A stretch of DNA of 64,000 bases, from positions 31,497-95,496 of the forward strand of contig DLGQ01000035.1 of assembly GCA_002482775.1 (NCBI GenBank), read 5' to 3'. The notes under the pieces were generated by a model, which was not told where the DNA came from, searched no databases, and saw nothing but the letters and a program-made list of their open reading frames with translations. Below are positions 34,103-41,916 of the stretch, piece by piece (within the stretch, counting starts at the first letter, position 1; each line of letters starts with the position of its first letter). Position numbers and translations under genes: made by a program. The stretch comes from Flavobacteriales bacterium UBA7690 (GTDB taxonomy: Bacteria; Bacteroidota; Bacteroidia; Flavobacteriales_F; PHOS-HE28).

Positions 34103-35893
34103 ATGACCGCCGCACGCCCATTACCAGCCCACATGGACCACCATTCGCGCCACGACCGTTTCTGGAACACGCTGATCTGGACCAGCATCTCGATCGGGCT
34201 GGCGCTGCTGTTGTTCCTCTCCACGTCCTTGTCGAGCAAGGCACAATGGTCCGCGGATCCGAACAACCCCTTGGTGATCTGCAACGCCCCCAGCTACCAG
34301 AAGAACATGCGTTTACTGGGCGATGGTGCCGGTGGCTGGTACGTGCTCTGGACCGATGACCGCCTCGGAGCGAACAATTACGCGGTATTCGGGCAGCACT
34401 TGGATGCCGAAGGGAACCTGCTGTGGGAGCCCAATGGTCGTTTGATCAAGGCCATTCCCGGTAGAAGCATCAACTACATCGGAGCTGCGCGCATGAGCGA
34501 TGACCGGCTCTTCCTGGCCTATACGAGCGGTGCCGATCAGTTCGGCGCGGACACCCTGCGCGCCATGGCCTTCGACGGCGACGGGCAGCCCGATTGGCCA
34601 CAACCCGTTCTGCTGGCACAGCCAGGGCCATTGCCCGGTGGCGGAACGGCCGGTGGTCACTACTACCCGCGTGTCACACCGGTGCTCAACGGCATTTTCG
34701 TGGGCTGGGGAACGAACCCGCTCGGTGCGGCGGACTATGTGCACGTGGCACGTGTCCTCAACGATGGCACGAACCTGATGCCGGTCCAAGGCGTGGAGAT
34801 CCCCAGCTTGAACAACTCGATCGTCACCGGCCCGTGGACCATGCGCCATGACCGGAATGGCGGTCTGATGCTGGAAGAGCGTTGGGGCAATGGAGCGGGA
34901 GCACCCTTGTATGCCATGCATGTGGATAGTATGGGCGATGAACTATGGCCCGAGTTGCTCCTGGTGAGCGCCAACAGTGGCGGCCTTTATTACGAGTGGA
35001 GCACGGCCATGGCGCCGAACACACGCATGAATTCCGTGTGGGCCAACAGTTACGACCTGCGCATGGCGATCTACGATACGGCAGGGGTGCTCCTCAATGG
35101 GAACGCACCGATCGAGGTGTGCATGCAGGGCGACGTGCAGGAGAATCCCTTCGTGGTGCAGAGCGAGGAGGAGACCACCGTGTTCTGGGCGGATAACCGA
35201 GCAGCACTGGGCGGAGGCCGACAGGTCTTCATGCAACGCTTCGATGCCACGGGTACACCGCTCCTCTCGGCCGATGGTGTTTTGGCCATGCGGGTCAATG
35301 GGAACATCAACGGGTTCCCGCGCGCCTTCGTCGTCAACGGCGAAGAGCACATCGTGGCCATGGTGGCGCCCTTCGCCAGTGACGGGGCCACGCCGGGCTT
35401 CCGCGCAGGACGCGTGACCAGTGCCGGGACCAACCTCTGGAGCGACACCACACGCTTCTGCAACGGCACACTCAGCCCCAACGGCGGCACGGATTACGCG
35501 CTGACGAGCGATGGCCAAGGTGGTGCCATGGCCGTGTGGTTCAACTGGCAGAACGATGCGATCTACGCTGCGCGTATCGATAGTAGCGGCTACCTCGGAG
35601 GCAACAACACCACGTCCATTGTGCGAACAGAAGGTTCGGAAGGATTCCACGTGTTCCCGAACCCTGCCAATGATCGGATCATGTTGAAGGTCGAGCACAC
35701 ATGGATCGGTCATGCGGCTACGGTGGAAGTGCTGGATGCAATGGGCAGGCAGGTGTTCCATAGGCGCACCGGAGCGATGAGCGCAGTGGAGACCATCGTC
35801 CTAGCACCGGAGTGGAAGGATGGAGTGTACCTATTGAAAGTCCATGCGGAAGGCCAGGTTCCGAAGAACGCACGCGTGATCGTTCAACGGTGA
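34103..35893 (+). CDS. T9SS type A cargo protein of unknown function
   Basis: A 596-residue secreted protein. An N-terminal signal (LIWTSISIGLALLLFLSTSL, cleavage near SSKAQ-WS) is followed by a beta-propeller-like body with repeated WxDxR and ADN elements (WYVLWTDDRLGANNYAVFGQ, TVFWADNRAALGGGRQVFMQ) that resemble exposed display propellers. The C-terminal 80 residues are a T9SS type A sorting domain (FHVFPNPANDRIMLKVE ... DGVYLLKVHAEGQ ... ARVIVQR), which directs export through the outer membrane and is normally cleaved. ATG 34133 is an alternative start that would shorten the leader by ten residues. The gene ends directly against the convergent RidA gene. Confidence 0.85.
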   Translation: MTAARPLPAHMDHHSRHDRFWNTLIWTSISIGLALLLFLSTSLSSKAQWSADPNNPLVICNAPSYQKNMRLLGDGAGGWYVLWTDDRLGANNYAVFGQHLDAEGNLLWEPNGRLIKAIPGRSINYIGAARMSDDRLFLAYTSGADQFGADTLRAMAFDGDGQPDWPQPVLLAQPGPLPGGGTAGGHYYPRVTPVLNGIFVGWGTNPLGAADYVHVARVLNDGTNLMPVQGVEIPSLNNSIVTGPWTMRHDRNGGLMLEERWGNGAGAPLYAMHVDSMGDELWPELLLVSANSGGLYYEWSTAMAPNTRMNSVWANSYDLRMAIYDTAGVLLNGNAPIEVCMQGDVQENPFVVQSEEETTVFWADNRAALGGGRQVFMQRFDATGTPLLSADGVLAMRVNGNINGFPRAFVVNGEEHIVAMVAPFASDGATPGFRAGRVTSAGTNLWSDTTRFCNGTLSPNGGTDYALTSDGQGGAMAVWFNWQNDAIYAARIDSSGYLGGNNTTSIVRTEGSEGFHVFPNPANDRIMLKVEHTWIGHAATVEVLDAMGRQVFHRRTGAMSAVETIVLAPEWKDGVYLLKVHAEGQVPKNARVIVQR

Positions 35894-36304
35894 TCAAACC
35901 GTCGCTACCACCTTCAGCTCGATCGCGATCGGCGTCGGCAGGCAATTGATCTCCAACGTCGTCCGGCACGGTGGATCGGTCTCGAAGTACTCCTTCCACA
36001 GTCGGTTGTAGGTGGGGAAGTCGTCCTTCATGTTGGTGAGGTACACCGTCACGTCCACGATCTTCTCCCAGCTGCTCCCACTGTCCTCCAGGATCCACTT
36101 CACGTTCTGGAACACGCTGCGCACCTGCGTTTCAATGTCGTAGGAGGCGATCGTTCCGTCGGCGTTCAGTTCCACGCCGGGGATCTTCTTCGTGCCGCGT
36201 TCGCGCGGTCCCACGCCACTGAGGAAGAGCAATTCACCTACCCGGCGGGCATGCGGGTAGTGGCCTACGGGTTCGGGGGCTTTGTTGGAGGAAATGCTGG
36301 ACAT
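35894..36304 (-). CDS. RidA-family protein, 2-aminomuconate deaminase-like
   Basis: A 136-residue protein of the RidA/YjgF/UK114 family. The segment GHYPHARRVGELLFLSGVGP plus GTKKIPGVELNADG is typical of the 2-aminomuconate deaminase subgroup (AmnD/NbaF) rather than of general RidA. The active-site Arg is in PPCRTTLEINCLP (Arg114), with the conserved Glu in IAIELKVVAT (Glu129). If it is a 2-aminomuconate deaminase it would act last in the 3-hydroxyanthranilate route whose other enzymes are at 41906, 54657 and 55198. The start at ATG 36304 is chosen because upstream codons read into the promoter of the divergent aldo/keto reductase gene. A general RidA imine hydrolase remains the alternative. 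Confidence 0.82.
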   Translation of the reverse strand: MSSISSNKAPEPVGHYPHARRVGELLFLSGVGPRERGTKKIPGVELNADGTIASYDIETQVRSVFQNVKWILEDSGSSWEKIVDVTVYLTNMKDDFPTYNRLWKEYFETDPPCRTTLEINCLPTPIAIELKVVATV

Positions 36305-36349
36305 GGTACGAAGATGGCACTTGCCGTCGATCGCATCGACCTTTGCCCC

Positions 36350-37336
36350 ATGCAAATGCGTTACCGCCGCCTCGGCACCTCCGGCCTACGACTTTCGGAA
36401 CTCTCCCTTGGCTCCTGGCTCACCTTCGGCAAACAGATCACGGACGAAACCGCCGAAGCGTTGATGCGGATGGCTTACGAGAACGGCATCAACTTCTTCG
36501 ACAACGCGGAGACCTACGCGCGTGGCGAAAGTGAACGTGTCATGGGCCGCATCCTGAAGAAAGTGGACTGGCCGCGCGACACCTGGACGGTGAGCAGCAA
36601 GGTTTTCTTCGGGTCAGGAGGGAAGTTGCCCACGCAGGTCGGTCTTCACCGGAAACATGTGGTAGAAGCCTGCCACGATGCGATGAAGCGGTTGCAAGTG
36701 GATCATCTGGATCTGTACTTCTGCCATCGCCCGGACCCGGACACGCCCATCGCGGAAACGGTGTGGACCATGCACCAACTGATCATGCAAGGCAAGGTGA
36801 TGTATTGGGGGACCAGCGAATGGAGTGCAGCGGAGATCAAGGAAGCGCATGGCGTTGCCGAAAAGCATCACCTGATCGCACCGGTGATGGAGCAGCCGCA
36901 GTACAACATGTTCCACCGCGAAAAGGTGGAGAGGGAATTCGCGCCGCTCTACGATACGGTGGGCTTGGGAACCACCATCTGGAGCCCCTTGGCCAGCGGC
37001 ATCCTCAGCGGCAAACACACCTTGGAAGGCGATGCCTCTTCACGCTTGCGCATGGCTGGCTTGGAATGGCTGAAGGAGCGTGAGCTCAACGAAGCGCGCC
37101 TGAAGAAGGTGGACGAACTGAAGATCACCGCTGCCGGGCTCGGCCTATCACTCCCGGTGTTCGCGATCGCGTGGTGCCTCAAGAACCCGCGCGTCAGCAC
37201 GGTGATGCTGGGGGCGAGCAAGACCGCCCAGTTGGAAGAGAACCTGAAAGCAGTGGAAGCCCAGGACCTGTTCACCCCGGAGGTGATGATCCATGTGGAG
37301 AAGGTGCTGGGAGGGGAGAAGTTGAGCACCTGGTGA
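36350..37336 (+). CDS. Aldo/keto reductase (voltage-gated K+ channel beta-like)
   Basis: A 328-residue NADPH-dependent aldo/keto reductase of the Kv-beta/YghZ type. The catalytic tetrad is complete: Asp51 and Tyr56 (INFFDNAETYARGESE), Lys84 (TVSSKVFF) and His126 (DLYFCHRPDPDTP). Cofactor-binding elements are in GTTIWSPLASGILSGKH and VSTVMLGASKTAQLEENL. The start at ATG 36350 (or 36356) gives the normal MRYRRLGTSGLRLSELSLGS opening. It is divergent from the RidA gene with only 45 bases between starts, so regulation may be shared. Family members reduce aldehydes such as methylglyoxal; the substrate here is unknown. Confidence 0.93.
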   Translation: MQMRYRRLGTSGLRLSELSLGSWLTFGKQITDETAEALMRMAYENGINFFDNAETYARGESERVMGRILKKVDWPRDTWTVSSKVFFGSGGKLPTQVGLHRKHVVEACHDAMKRLQVDHLDLYFCHRPDPDTPIAETVWTMHQLIMQGKVMYWGTSEWSAAEIKEAHGVAEKHHLIAPVMEQPQYNMFHREKVEREFAPLYDTVGLGTTIWSPLASGILSGKHTLEGDASSRLRMAGLEWLKERELNEARLKKVDELKITAAGLGLSLPVFAIAWCLKNPRVSTVMLGASKTAQLEENLKAVEAQDLFTPEVMIHVEKVLGGEKLSTW

Positions 37337-37346
37337 TGTAGAACGA

Positions 37347-37452
<106 letters not shown>

Positions 37453-37488
37453 AAGATGTCAAACACCCCGTTCCTACTGAACGGGGCG

Positions 37489-37519
37489 CAAAAGTATGGA
37501 TCCCACGGACTTCTCGAAA
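37489..37519 (-). promoter_or_regulatory. Promoter of tRNA-Ala
   Basis: On the minus strand the -7 box TACTTTTG (37496-37489) matches TAnnTTTG exactly, with a TTTC -33-like element (37519-37516) and a 19-base spacer. The leader between promoter and tRNA carries a perfect 8-bp hairpin (CCCCGTTC / GAACGGGG, about 37467-37487), which RNase P processing would remove. Confidence 0.6.
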
Positions 37520-37859
37520 TGGTTCAATAGGATGCTTGTCGATCCACCAGTGTACTTCCGTCGCTGGCAATGCTCGACCTATCGATGTTCAGGTGCCGTG
37601 TAAAACCCTGTTGATAAGCAACTTACGCGATCGTCGGGCCGGTTGTACAGGGCGTCATCTTTGTCCCCGATCGGTCCGAAGAAGTCCCCCTGTTCTTCCT
37701 TTACGGGCCGCAGAAGTTGAAGGATCAACGTTCATTGAAGGCTATGGAGGGAGCGAGGAGGGCGGGTATTCGGAACACTCAGGACCTGCTAGGAACCTCG
37801 TCTCGACAAGGTATGTAGGGCAGCTCTCCCCTCCCTTCCATTCCAAGATCCGCCGCCGG
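37520..37859. other. Intergenic region between tRNA-Ala promoter and the ppk 3' end
   Basis: 340 bases. A plus-strand frame that enters here continues antisense through the polyphosphate kinase gene and is rejected as a shadow. No RNA, repeat or promoter was identified, and no clear terminator for the polyphosphate kinase transcript was found. Confidence 0.35.
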
Positions 37860-40553
37860 TCAACGCTGGCCTGTGGGTTTGCGCACACCGGCGGCCTTCT
37901 TCAAATAGCTATGCGTTACGGCTTGCGCACGCGTGCTCCTTTCGCGCTGGGTGCTCATGTACGGGTTCGTCTGCAGCGCATCGATCCGCCGGGCCTTCAT
38001 CGTATCGTTCCACTGCACCTCCATCAGGTCCATCACCTCGCGTTGGAGCGAAGCTTCGGTTATCGGGAAGGCCACTTCGATACGGCGGTCCAGGTTGCGT
38101 CCCATCCAATCGGCAGAGGAGAGCATCACGTTCGGTTTACCACCATTGTGGAACGCGTACACCCGGGTGTGCTCCAAGTAACGGTCCACGATGCTGATCA
38201 CCTCGATGTTGCGGCTCAGGCCCTCCACACCAGGCACGAGGCAGCAGATCCCGCGGATGATCAACCGGATACGCACACCGGCATTGCTCGCGTCGTAAAG
38301 TTTGCGGATCAGCGCACGGTCCTCCAAGCTGTTCAACTTCAACAGGATCTCCGCCCGATGGCCCAGTTGTGCATGTTCGATCTCCTTGTCGATGAAAGCC
38401 TCCAAACGCCCGCGTAAGGTGAGCGGGGCCATCAAGAGTTGAGACAGTACCGGTCGCTGTGTACGGTCCACCAGGTGTGCGAACACCTGGGCCACTTCGC
38501 GGGTGATGGCCGGGCGAGCGGTGAGCAAGGCCATGTCGGCATAGATGCGCGAAGTACGTTCGTTGAAATTGCCTGTTCCGAGGTAGGCGTAGCGCACCGT
38601 GCGGGAGCCTTCGCGCCGTTCGATCATGCACAACTTGCAATGCACTTTCAGGTTCTCGTAGCTGTAGAGCACCGTGGCACCGGCCTTTTCCAAAGCCTCG
38701 CCCCAGAACAGGTTGGCGCGTTCATCGAAACGAGCTTGGACCTCTACGAAAACGGTCACCTTCTTACCGCGCTTCAGGGCATCGATCAACGCTCCGCACA
38801 CCTCGGACCCATCCGCCACACGGTACAACGTCATCGCGATGTGCTGCACGGCTCTATCGCGAGCGGCCTGTTGTAGCCAACGCACCACATTGCCGAAATC
38901 ATGGTAGGGGAAGTGCCACAACACATCGCCCTTCTTCAAGGCGTTGAAGGTGTTGCGTCCATCCTTCGTTGCGGGGTGTGGGATGGTCCTCCACGCAGGC
39001 TCCAACAGGTTCTTGTGGCCTGTCGCGGGAAGCTTCATCAGATCGCTGAAGTGGTGGTAGCGGCCACCGGCGATCAGGTCAGGCTTCGATAGGCCGAGCA
39101 GGTTGCGCAGTGAGCGCAGTGTTGCGGGCGGCATGGCTGCATCGTAAAGGAAACGGGAGGGCACGCCGGTACTGCGTTTCCGGAGGCTCTTGCGCACCTT
39201 GTCCTTCACGTTGCCCACGTATTCCTCATCCAAGTAGAGTTCTGCATCGCGCGAGAGTTTGATCGCGTGGCACTCCGTCATCTTGTATCCGGTGAAGAGC
39301 CCGCCAAGGCACAAGCGCATCACGTCGTCCAGGTAGATCACATCGGTGCGTCCGCGTGTGGCGGGTAAGGTGAGGAATCGGCCCACCTCATCGCTGGGGA
39401 TGTTCACCAGTACGAGGCGTTCCTTCACCTTGGTCTTGCCTTTCGGCCGCACGCGACAGGCGAAGTACAGTTTGCGGTCCTCGATGAAAGGGGCGTTGCC
39501 AGCGCGCACCGTGGCGGTATGGATCACAGGCGCCACGCGTTTGGTGAAGAAGGTCTGGACGAAGGCGCGTTGTGCATCGCTGAGCTGCGTTTCGTTGAGG
39601 ATACGAAGGCCGTTGCGGGCCAGCGCCGGTAACAGCCGTTCGCGGTAGAGCTTGCCGAATTGCATCTGCTGGGCAAGCGCTTTCCGGTTGATCCGCTCCA
39701 CACGTTTCTCGGGCGTCACGTCCAGCGCTGTACGATCCACCTTCTTCAGCTTGGTAAGGCTGCGCAATGAGGCCACACGCACGCGGTAGAACTCGTCGAG
39801 GTTGCTGGAATAGATGGCGAGGAATTTGATGCGTTCCAGCAGGGGTACGGTCTCGTCCTTCGCCTCTTGCAGCACGCGGTCGTTGAAGGAGAGCCAGCTC
39901 AGGTCGCGATCGAAGAAACGCTCCGGTGCTTTGGGAATGGGCGCACGTTCGCGTTTCGGTACGGCGGATCGTTGGCGCAGTGCCGCAAGGTTGATGGCCT
40001 TCTGCTTCGCGTAGCGCTGGCGGGCATACACGGTGTAGAACCGGTGTTTTTCCAGGTAGGCGAGGTTCTCCGCCAGCCATGCTTGGGCACTGATCCGCTT
40101 GCGCAACACCGCTTCCAATTCTTTGCGAAGCAGTTCGCTCTTTTCAATGAAGTCCACTTGTCCCGCTTTGGCTGAATCCGCGTCGCGCAAGACCTTTTGC
40201 AGCACCGTACGTGGTGTGGACTTCATACGGGTGGCCAGGATCAGCCCGCTCACCCGGGCGATCACGGCAGCGCTCGCCTTGGCACGTACAAGGAAGGCGG
40301 TGGCCAGTTCGGCGCTACGTTCCTCGTGGCCGGTATGGGCCAAGGCGTATCCTGCATCGTGGAAAATAGCAGCCAGTTCCACCAGGGCCAGGTCCGCAGC
40401 CTTCAATTTCATGCCCTGCCCGATGGCTCGTGCGGTGCGCGCCACGGTAAGGGTGTGCTCCAGGTCGTGGAAGTGCATGTGGCGTGGCATGCGGCGTGCG
40501 AACCAGCGCCGTACATGGAGCCGGGCGCGTTCCAATAGATCCTCGTTGATCAT
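37860..40553 (-). CDS. ppk1: Polyphosphate kinase 1 with N-terminal HD phosphohydrolase domain
   Basis: An 897-residue fusion. Residues 1-170 are an HD-type metal phosphohydrolase: His33 (FHDLEHTLTVARTARAIG), His65-Asp66 (VELAAIFHDAGYALAH) and Asp126 (VLRDADSAKAG) form the H...HD...D set. Residues about 212-880 are a complete PPK1, starting RFFDRDLSWLSFNDRVLQEA. The autophosphorylated His638 is in YENLKVHCKLCMIE and the second catalytic His795 in DRYLEHTRVYAFHN. Their spacing (157) equals that of E. coli PPK (His435, His592). PPK1 makes polyphosphate from ATP. The HD domain could hydrolyse polyphosphate, a nucleotide or a signalling molecule; that is inference. A usual PPK1 has about 690 residues. 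The start ATG 40553 gives MINEDLLERARLHVRRWF. It is divergent from the tandem SiaB-like gene. Confidence 0.93.
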   Translation of the reverse strand: MINEDLLERARLHVRRWFARRMPRHMHFHDLEHTLTVARTARAIGQGMKLKAADLALVELAAIFHDAGYALAHTGHEERSAELATAFLVRAKASAAVIARVSGLILATRMKSTPRTVLQKVLRDADSAKAGQVDFIEKSELLRKELEAVLRKRISAQAWLAENLAYLEKHRFYTVYARQRYAKQKAINLAALRQRSAVPKRERAPIPKAPERFFDRDLSWLSFNDRVLQEAKDETVPLLERIKFLAIYSSNLDEFYRVRVASLRSLTKLKKVDRTALDVTPEKRVERINRKALAQQMQFGKLYRERLLPALARNGLRILNETQLSDAQRAFVQTFFTKRVAPVIHTATVRAGNAPFIEDRKLYFACRVRPKGKTKVKERLVLVNIPSDEVGRFLTLPATRGRTDVIYLDDVMRLCLGGLFTGYKMTECHAIKLSRDAELYLDEEYVGNVKDKVRKSLRKRSTGVPSRFLYDAAMPPATLRSLRNLLGLSKPDLIAGGRYHHFSDLMKLPATGHKNLLEPAWRTIPHPATKDGRNTFNALKKGDVLWHFPYHDFGNVVRWLQQAARDRAVQHIAMTLYRVADGSEVCGALIDALKRGKKVTVFVEVQARFDERANLFWGEALEKAGATVLYSYENLKVHCKLCMIERREGSRTVRYAYLGTGNFNERTSRIYADMALLTARPAITREVAQVFAHLVDRTQRPVLSQLLMAPLTLRGRLEAFIDKEIEHAQLGHRAEILLKLNSLEDRALIRKLYDASNAGVRIRLIIRGICCLVPGVEGLSRNIEVISIVDRYLEHTRVYAFHNGGKPNVMLSSADWMGRNLDRRIEVAFPITEASLQREVMDLMEVQWNDTMKARRIDALQTNPYMSTQRERSTRAQAVTHSYLKKAAGVRKPTGQR

Positions 40554-40604
40554 CGTTGGCGAAGTTAGCCGGGAGGCTTTCGGCCTCGGCCAAGGTCGGT
40601 CGTC

Positions 40605-40612
40605 TATATTTG
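40605..40612 (+). promoter_or_regulatory. -7 box of the SiaB-like gene
   Basis: TATATTTG matches TAnnTTTG exactly and lies 15 bases before the ATG at 40628, giving a short leader. No clear TTG -33 element at the best distance. It sits in the 74-base divergent interval shared with the HD-PPK1 gene. Confidence 0.5.
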
Positions 40613-40627
40613 GACGGAACATCCCGC

Positions 40628-41689
40628 ATGGATCAGGCCGCTGTCAAAGCCCTCTACCAGGCCTTCGCTGGCGACCGGTTGACCTTCCTGTACAGCGGCG
40701 AGTTCCACGACGAGCATACTGCACGGCTGATCGCGTTGGGAGAGGAGTACCTCGAACGCGAAGGGGCGGAGAAGAGCGTTCGCAGCAAATTGGGCTTCAT
40801 CATGGTGGAAGCCTACCAGAACATCGTACGCCACCGCACGACGATCAACAGCGCTGCACAAGGGGCGGGTCGTAGCATGTTCCTGTTGCGCAGCAATGGC
40901 GCGCAGCATGAGGTAACGGCGATCAACCCGCTGGAGGAAGGTGCCGTTGGAGCGCTCACCGCGAACCTCGAACGGCTGCGCTCGTTGGATCTGCAGCAGA
41001 TGAAGCAGGTGTTCCTGCGCGGGTTGCAAAGCGAGGAGCGCACGGAGCGAGGCGGGGCTGGTCTGGGGTTGATCGAGATGGCGCGGCGATCGGGCCATGC
41101 ACTGCGCTACGGTTTCGCGGTCATCGATCCGGCGTATCGGCTCTTCGCCCTACAGGTGCTCGTAGGCAAAGGAGGTTCTTGGCGCAACGAGGTGAAGGAC
41201 GCCTTCGATGTACACCAAGCGGTGGTGGACCATGGCATCGCTGTGCTGGGGCGCGGGCGCTCGGGGGCCGGGGAGCAGGAAGCCATCTTACGTTTCATCG
41301 AACGCGACATGGATGATGGCCGTAGCCGTTCCGATGTGCGCACGAGAGCTTACCTAGCGATCTCCGACCTGTTAGCGAACTTGGACACGGCCGGTGAGGG
41401 CCCCATGATCTTGTTCCGCCAGGTGGATGGGCGCACCTCTTTGGTGGTGGGCACACCCCTCAACGAAACGGCCCTGGCGCGTTTGAATGACGCTATGGGT
41501 GCGGTGATGTCCTTGGACCCACAAGGGCTGCAGCGCCGTTACCGCGATATTCTACTAGGACGTGTGGAGGTAACGGACGACATGCAACTGGGCCTCATCG
41601 AGCTGGCGCGCAGCACCTCGGCACCGTTACGGCTCATGAGTTCGGACAGCGCATTCGGTCCCTTCGCGGTGCTCGAAGCGGTGATCTAG
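40628..41689 (+). CDS. Tandem SiaB-like (DUF6272) kinase-module protein
   Basis: A 353-residue cytoplasmic protein that appears to contain two SiaB-like HATPase modules. The first (about residues 1-180) has a clear N-box (Asn65 in GFIMVEAYQNIVRHRTT) and a G-box (GGAGLGLIEMARRSGHALRY, residues 142-161). The second (about 185-353) repeats the order with a degenerate N-box (AYLAISDLLANLDTAGEGP, Asn251) and a G-box reduced to MQLGLIELARSTSAPLRLMS. SiaB proteins phosphorylate SiaC-type partners to control diguanylate cyclase or related signalling; no SiaC or SiaA gene is visible nearby. ATG 40628 is preferred to the earlier codon at 40556, which lies upstream of the promoter box. Divergent from the HD-PPK1 gene. 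Confidence 0.75.
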   Translation: MDQAAVKALYQAFAGDRLTFLYSGEFHDEHTARLIALGEEYLEREGAEKSVRSKLGFIMVEAYQNIVRHRTTINSAAQGAGRSMFLLRSNGAQHEVTAINPLEEGAVGALTANLERLRSLDLQQMKQVFLRGLQSEERTERGGAGLGLIEMARRSGHALRYGFAVIDPAYRLFALQVLVGKGGSWRNEVKDAFDVHQAVVDHGIAVLGRGRSGAGEQEAILRFIERDMDDGRSRSDVRTRAYLAISDLLANLDTAGEGPMILFRQVDGRTSLVVGTPLNETALARLNDAMGAVMSLDPQGLQRRYRDILLGRVEVTDDMQLGLIELARSTSAPLRLMSSDSAFGPFAVLEAVI

Positions 41690-41781
41690 ATCGGTCGGCT
41701 ATCCAACTTCAGTGGGGCAGAATGTTCAAGGGCGGATACTGATCGCGTTGGCGGCACAGTTCTAGGAACAAGACCTGCCAT

Positions 41782-41916
41782 ATGTTCTCCCTCCTTCACT
41801 ACCTCCTTCAGCGCTTCGATCGGTTCCAAGCGTGGTTCGACCGCCGATTCGGTTGGTTCTTCACCAATGGCATGAAGAGCCGCGGACCATCACGGACCGG
41901 TTCGCTCAGAGCTTGA
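41782..41916 (+). CDS. Small basic/aromatic protein (44 aa)
   Basis: ATG 41782 opens a 44-residue frame (MFSLLHYLLQRFDRFQAWFD, then RRFGWFFTNGMKSRG). The amphipathic, Phe/Arg/Trp-rich pattern ending in FGWFFTNG recalls short proteins I associate with other Bacteroidota, which suggests a real gene. Its 3' end overlaps the end of the convergent aldehyde dehydrogenase gene by 11 bases. It could attach to the membrane as an amphipathic helix. Function unknown. Confidence 0.48.
   Translation: MFSLLHYLLQRFDRFQAWFDRRFGWFFTNGMKSRGPSRTGSLRA

Noticed and set aside
37536..38417. Plus-strand frame entering the polyphosphate kinase gene
   Set aside because: Most of it is antisense to the PPK1 C-terminal domain, and the upstream part lacks protein-like composition.
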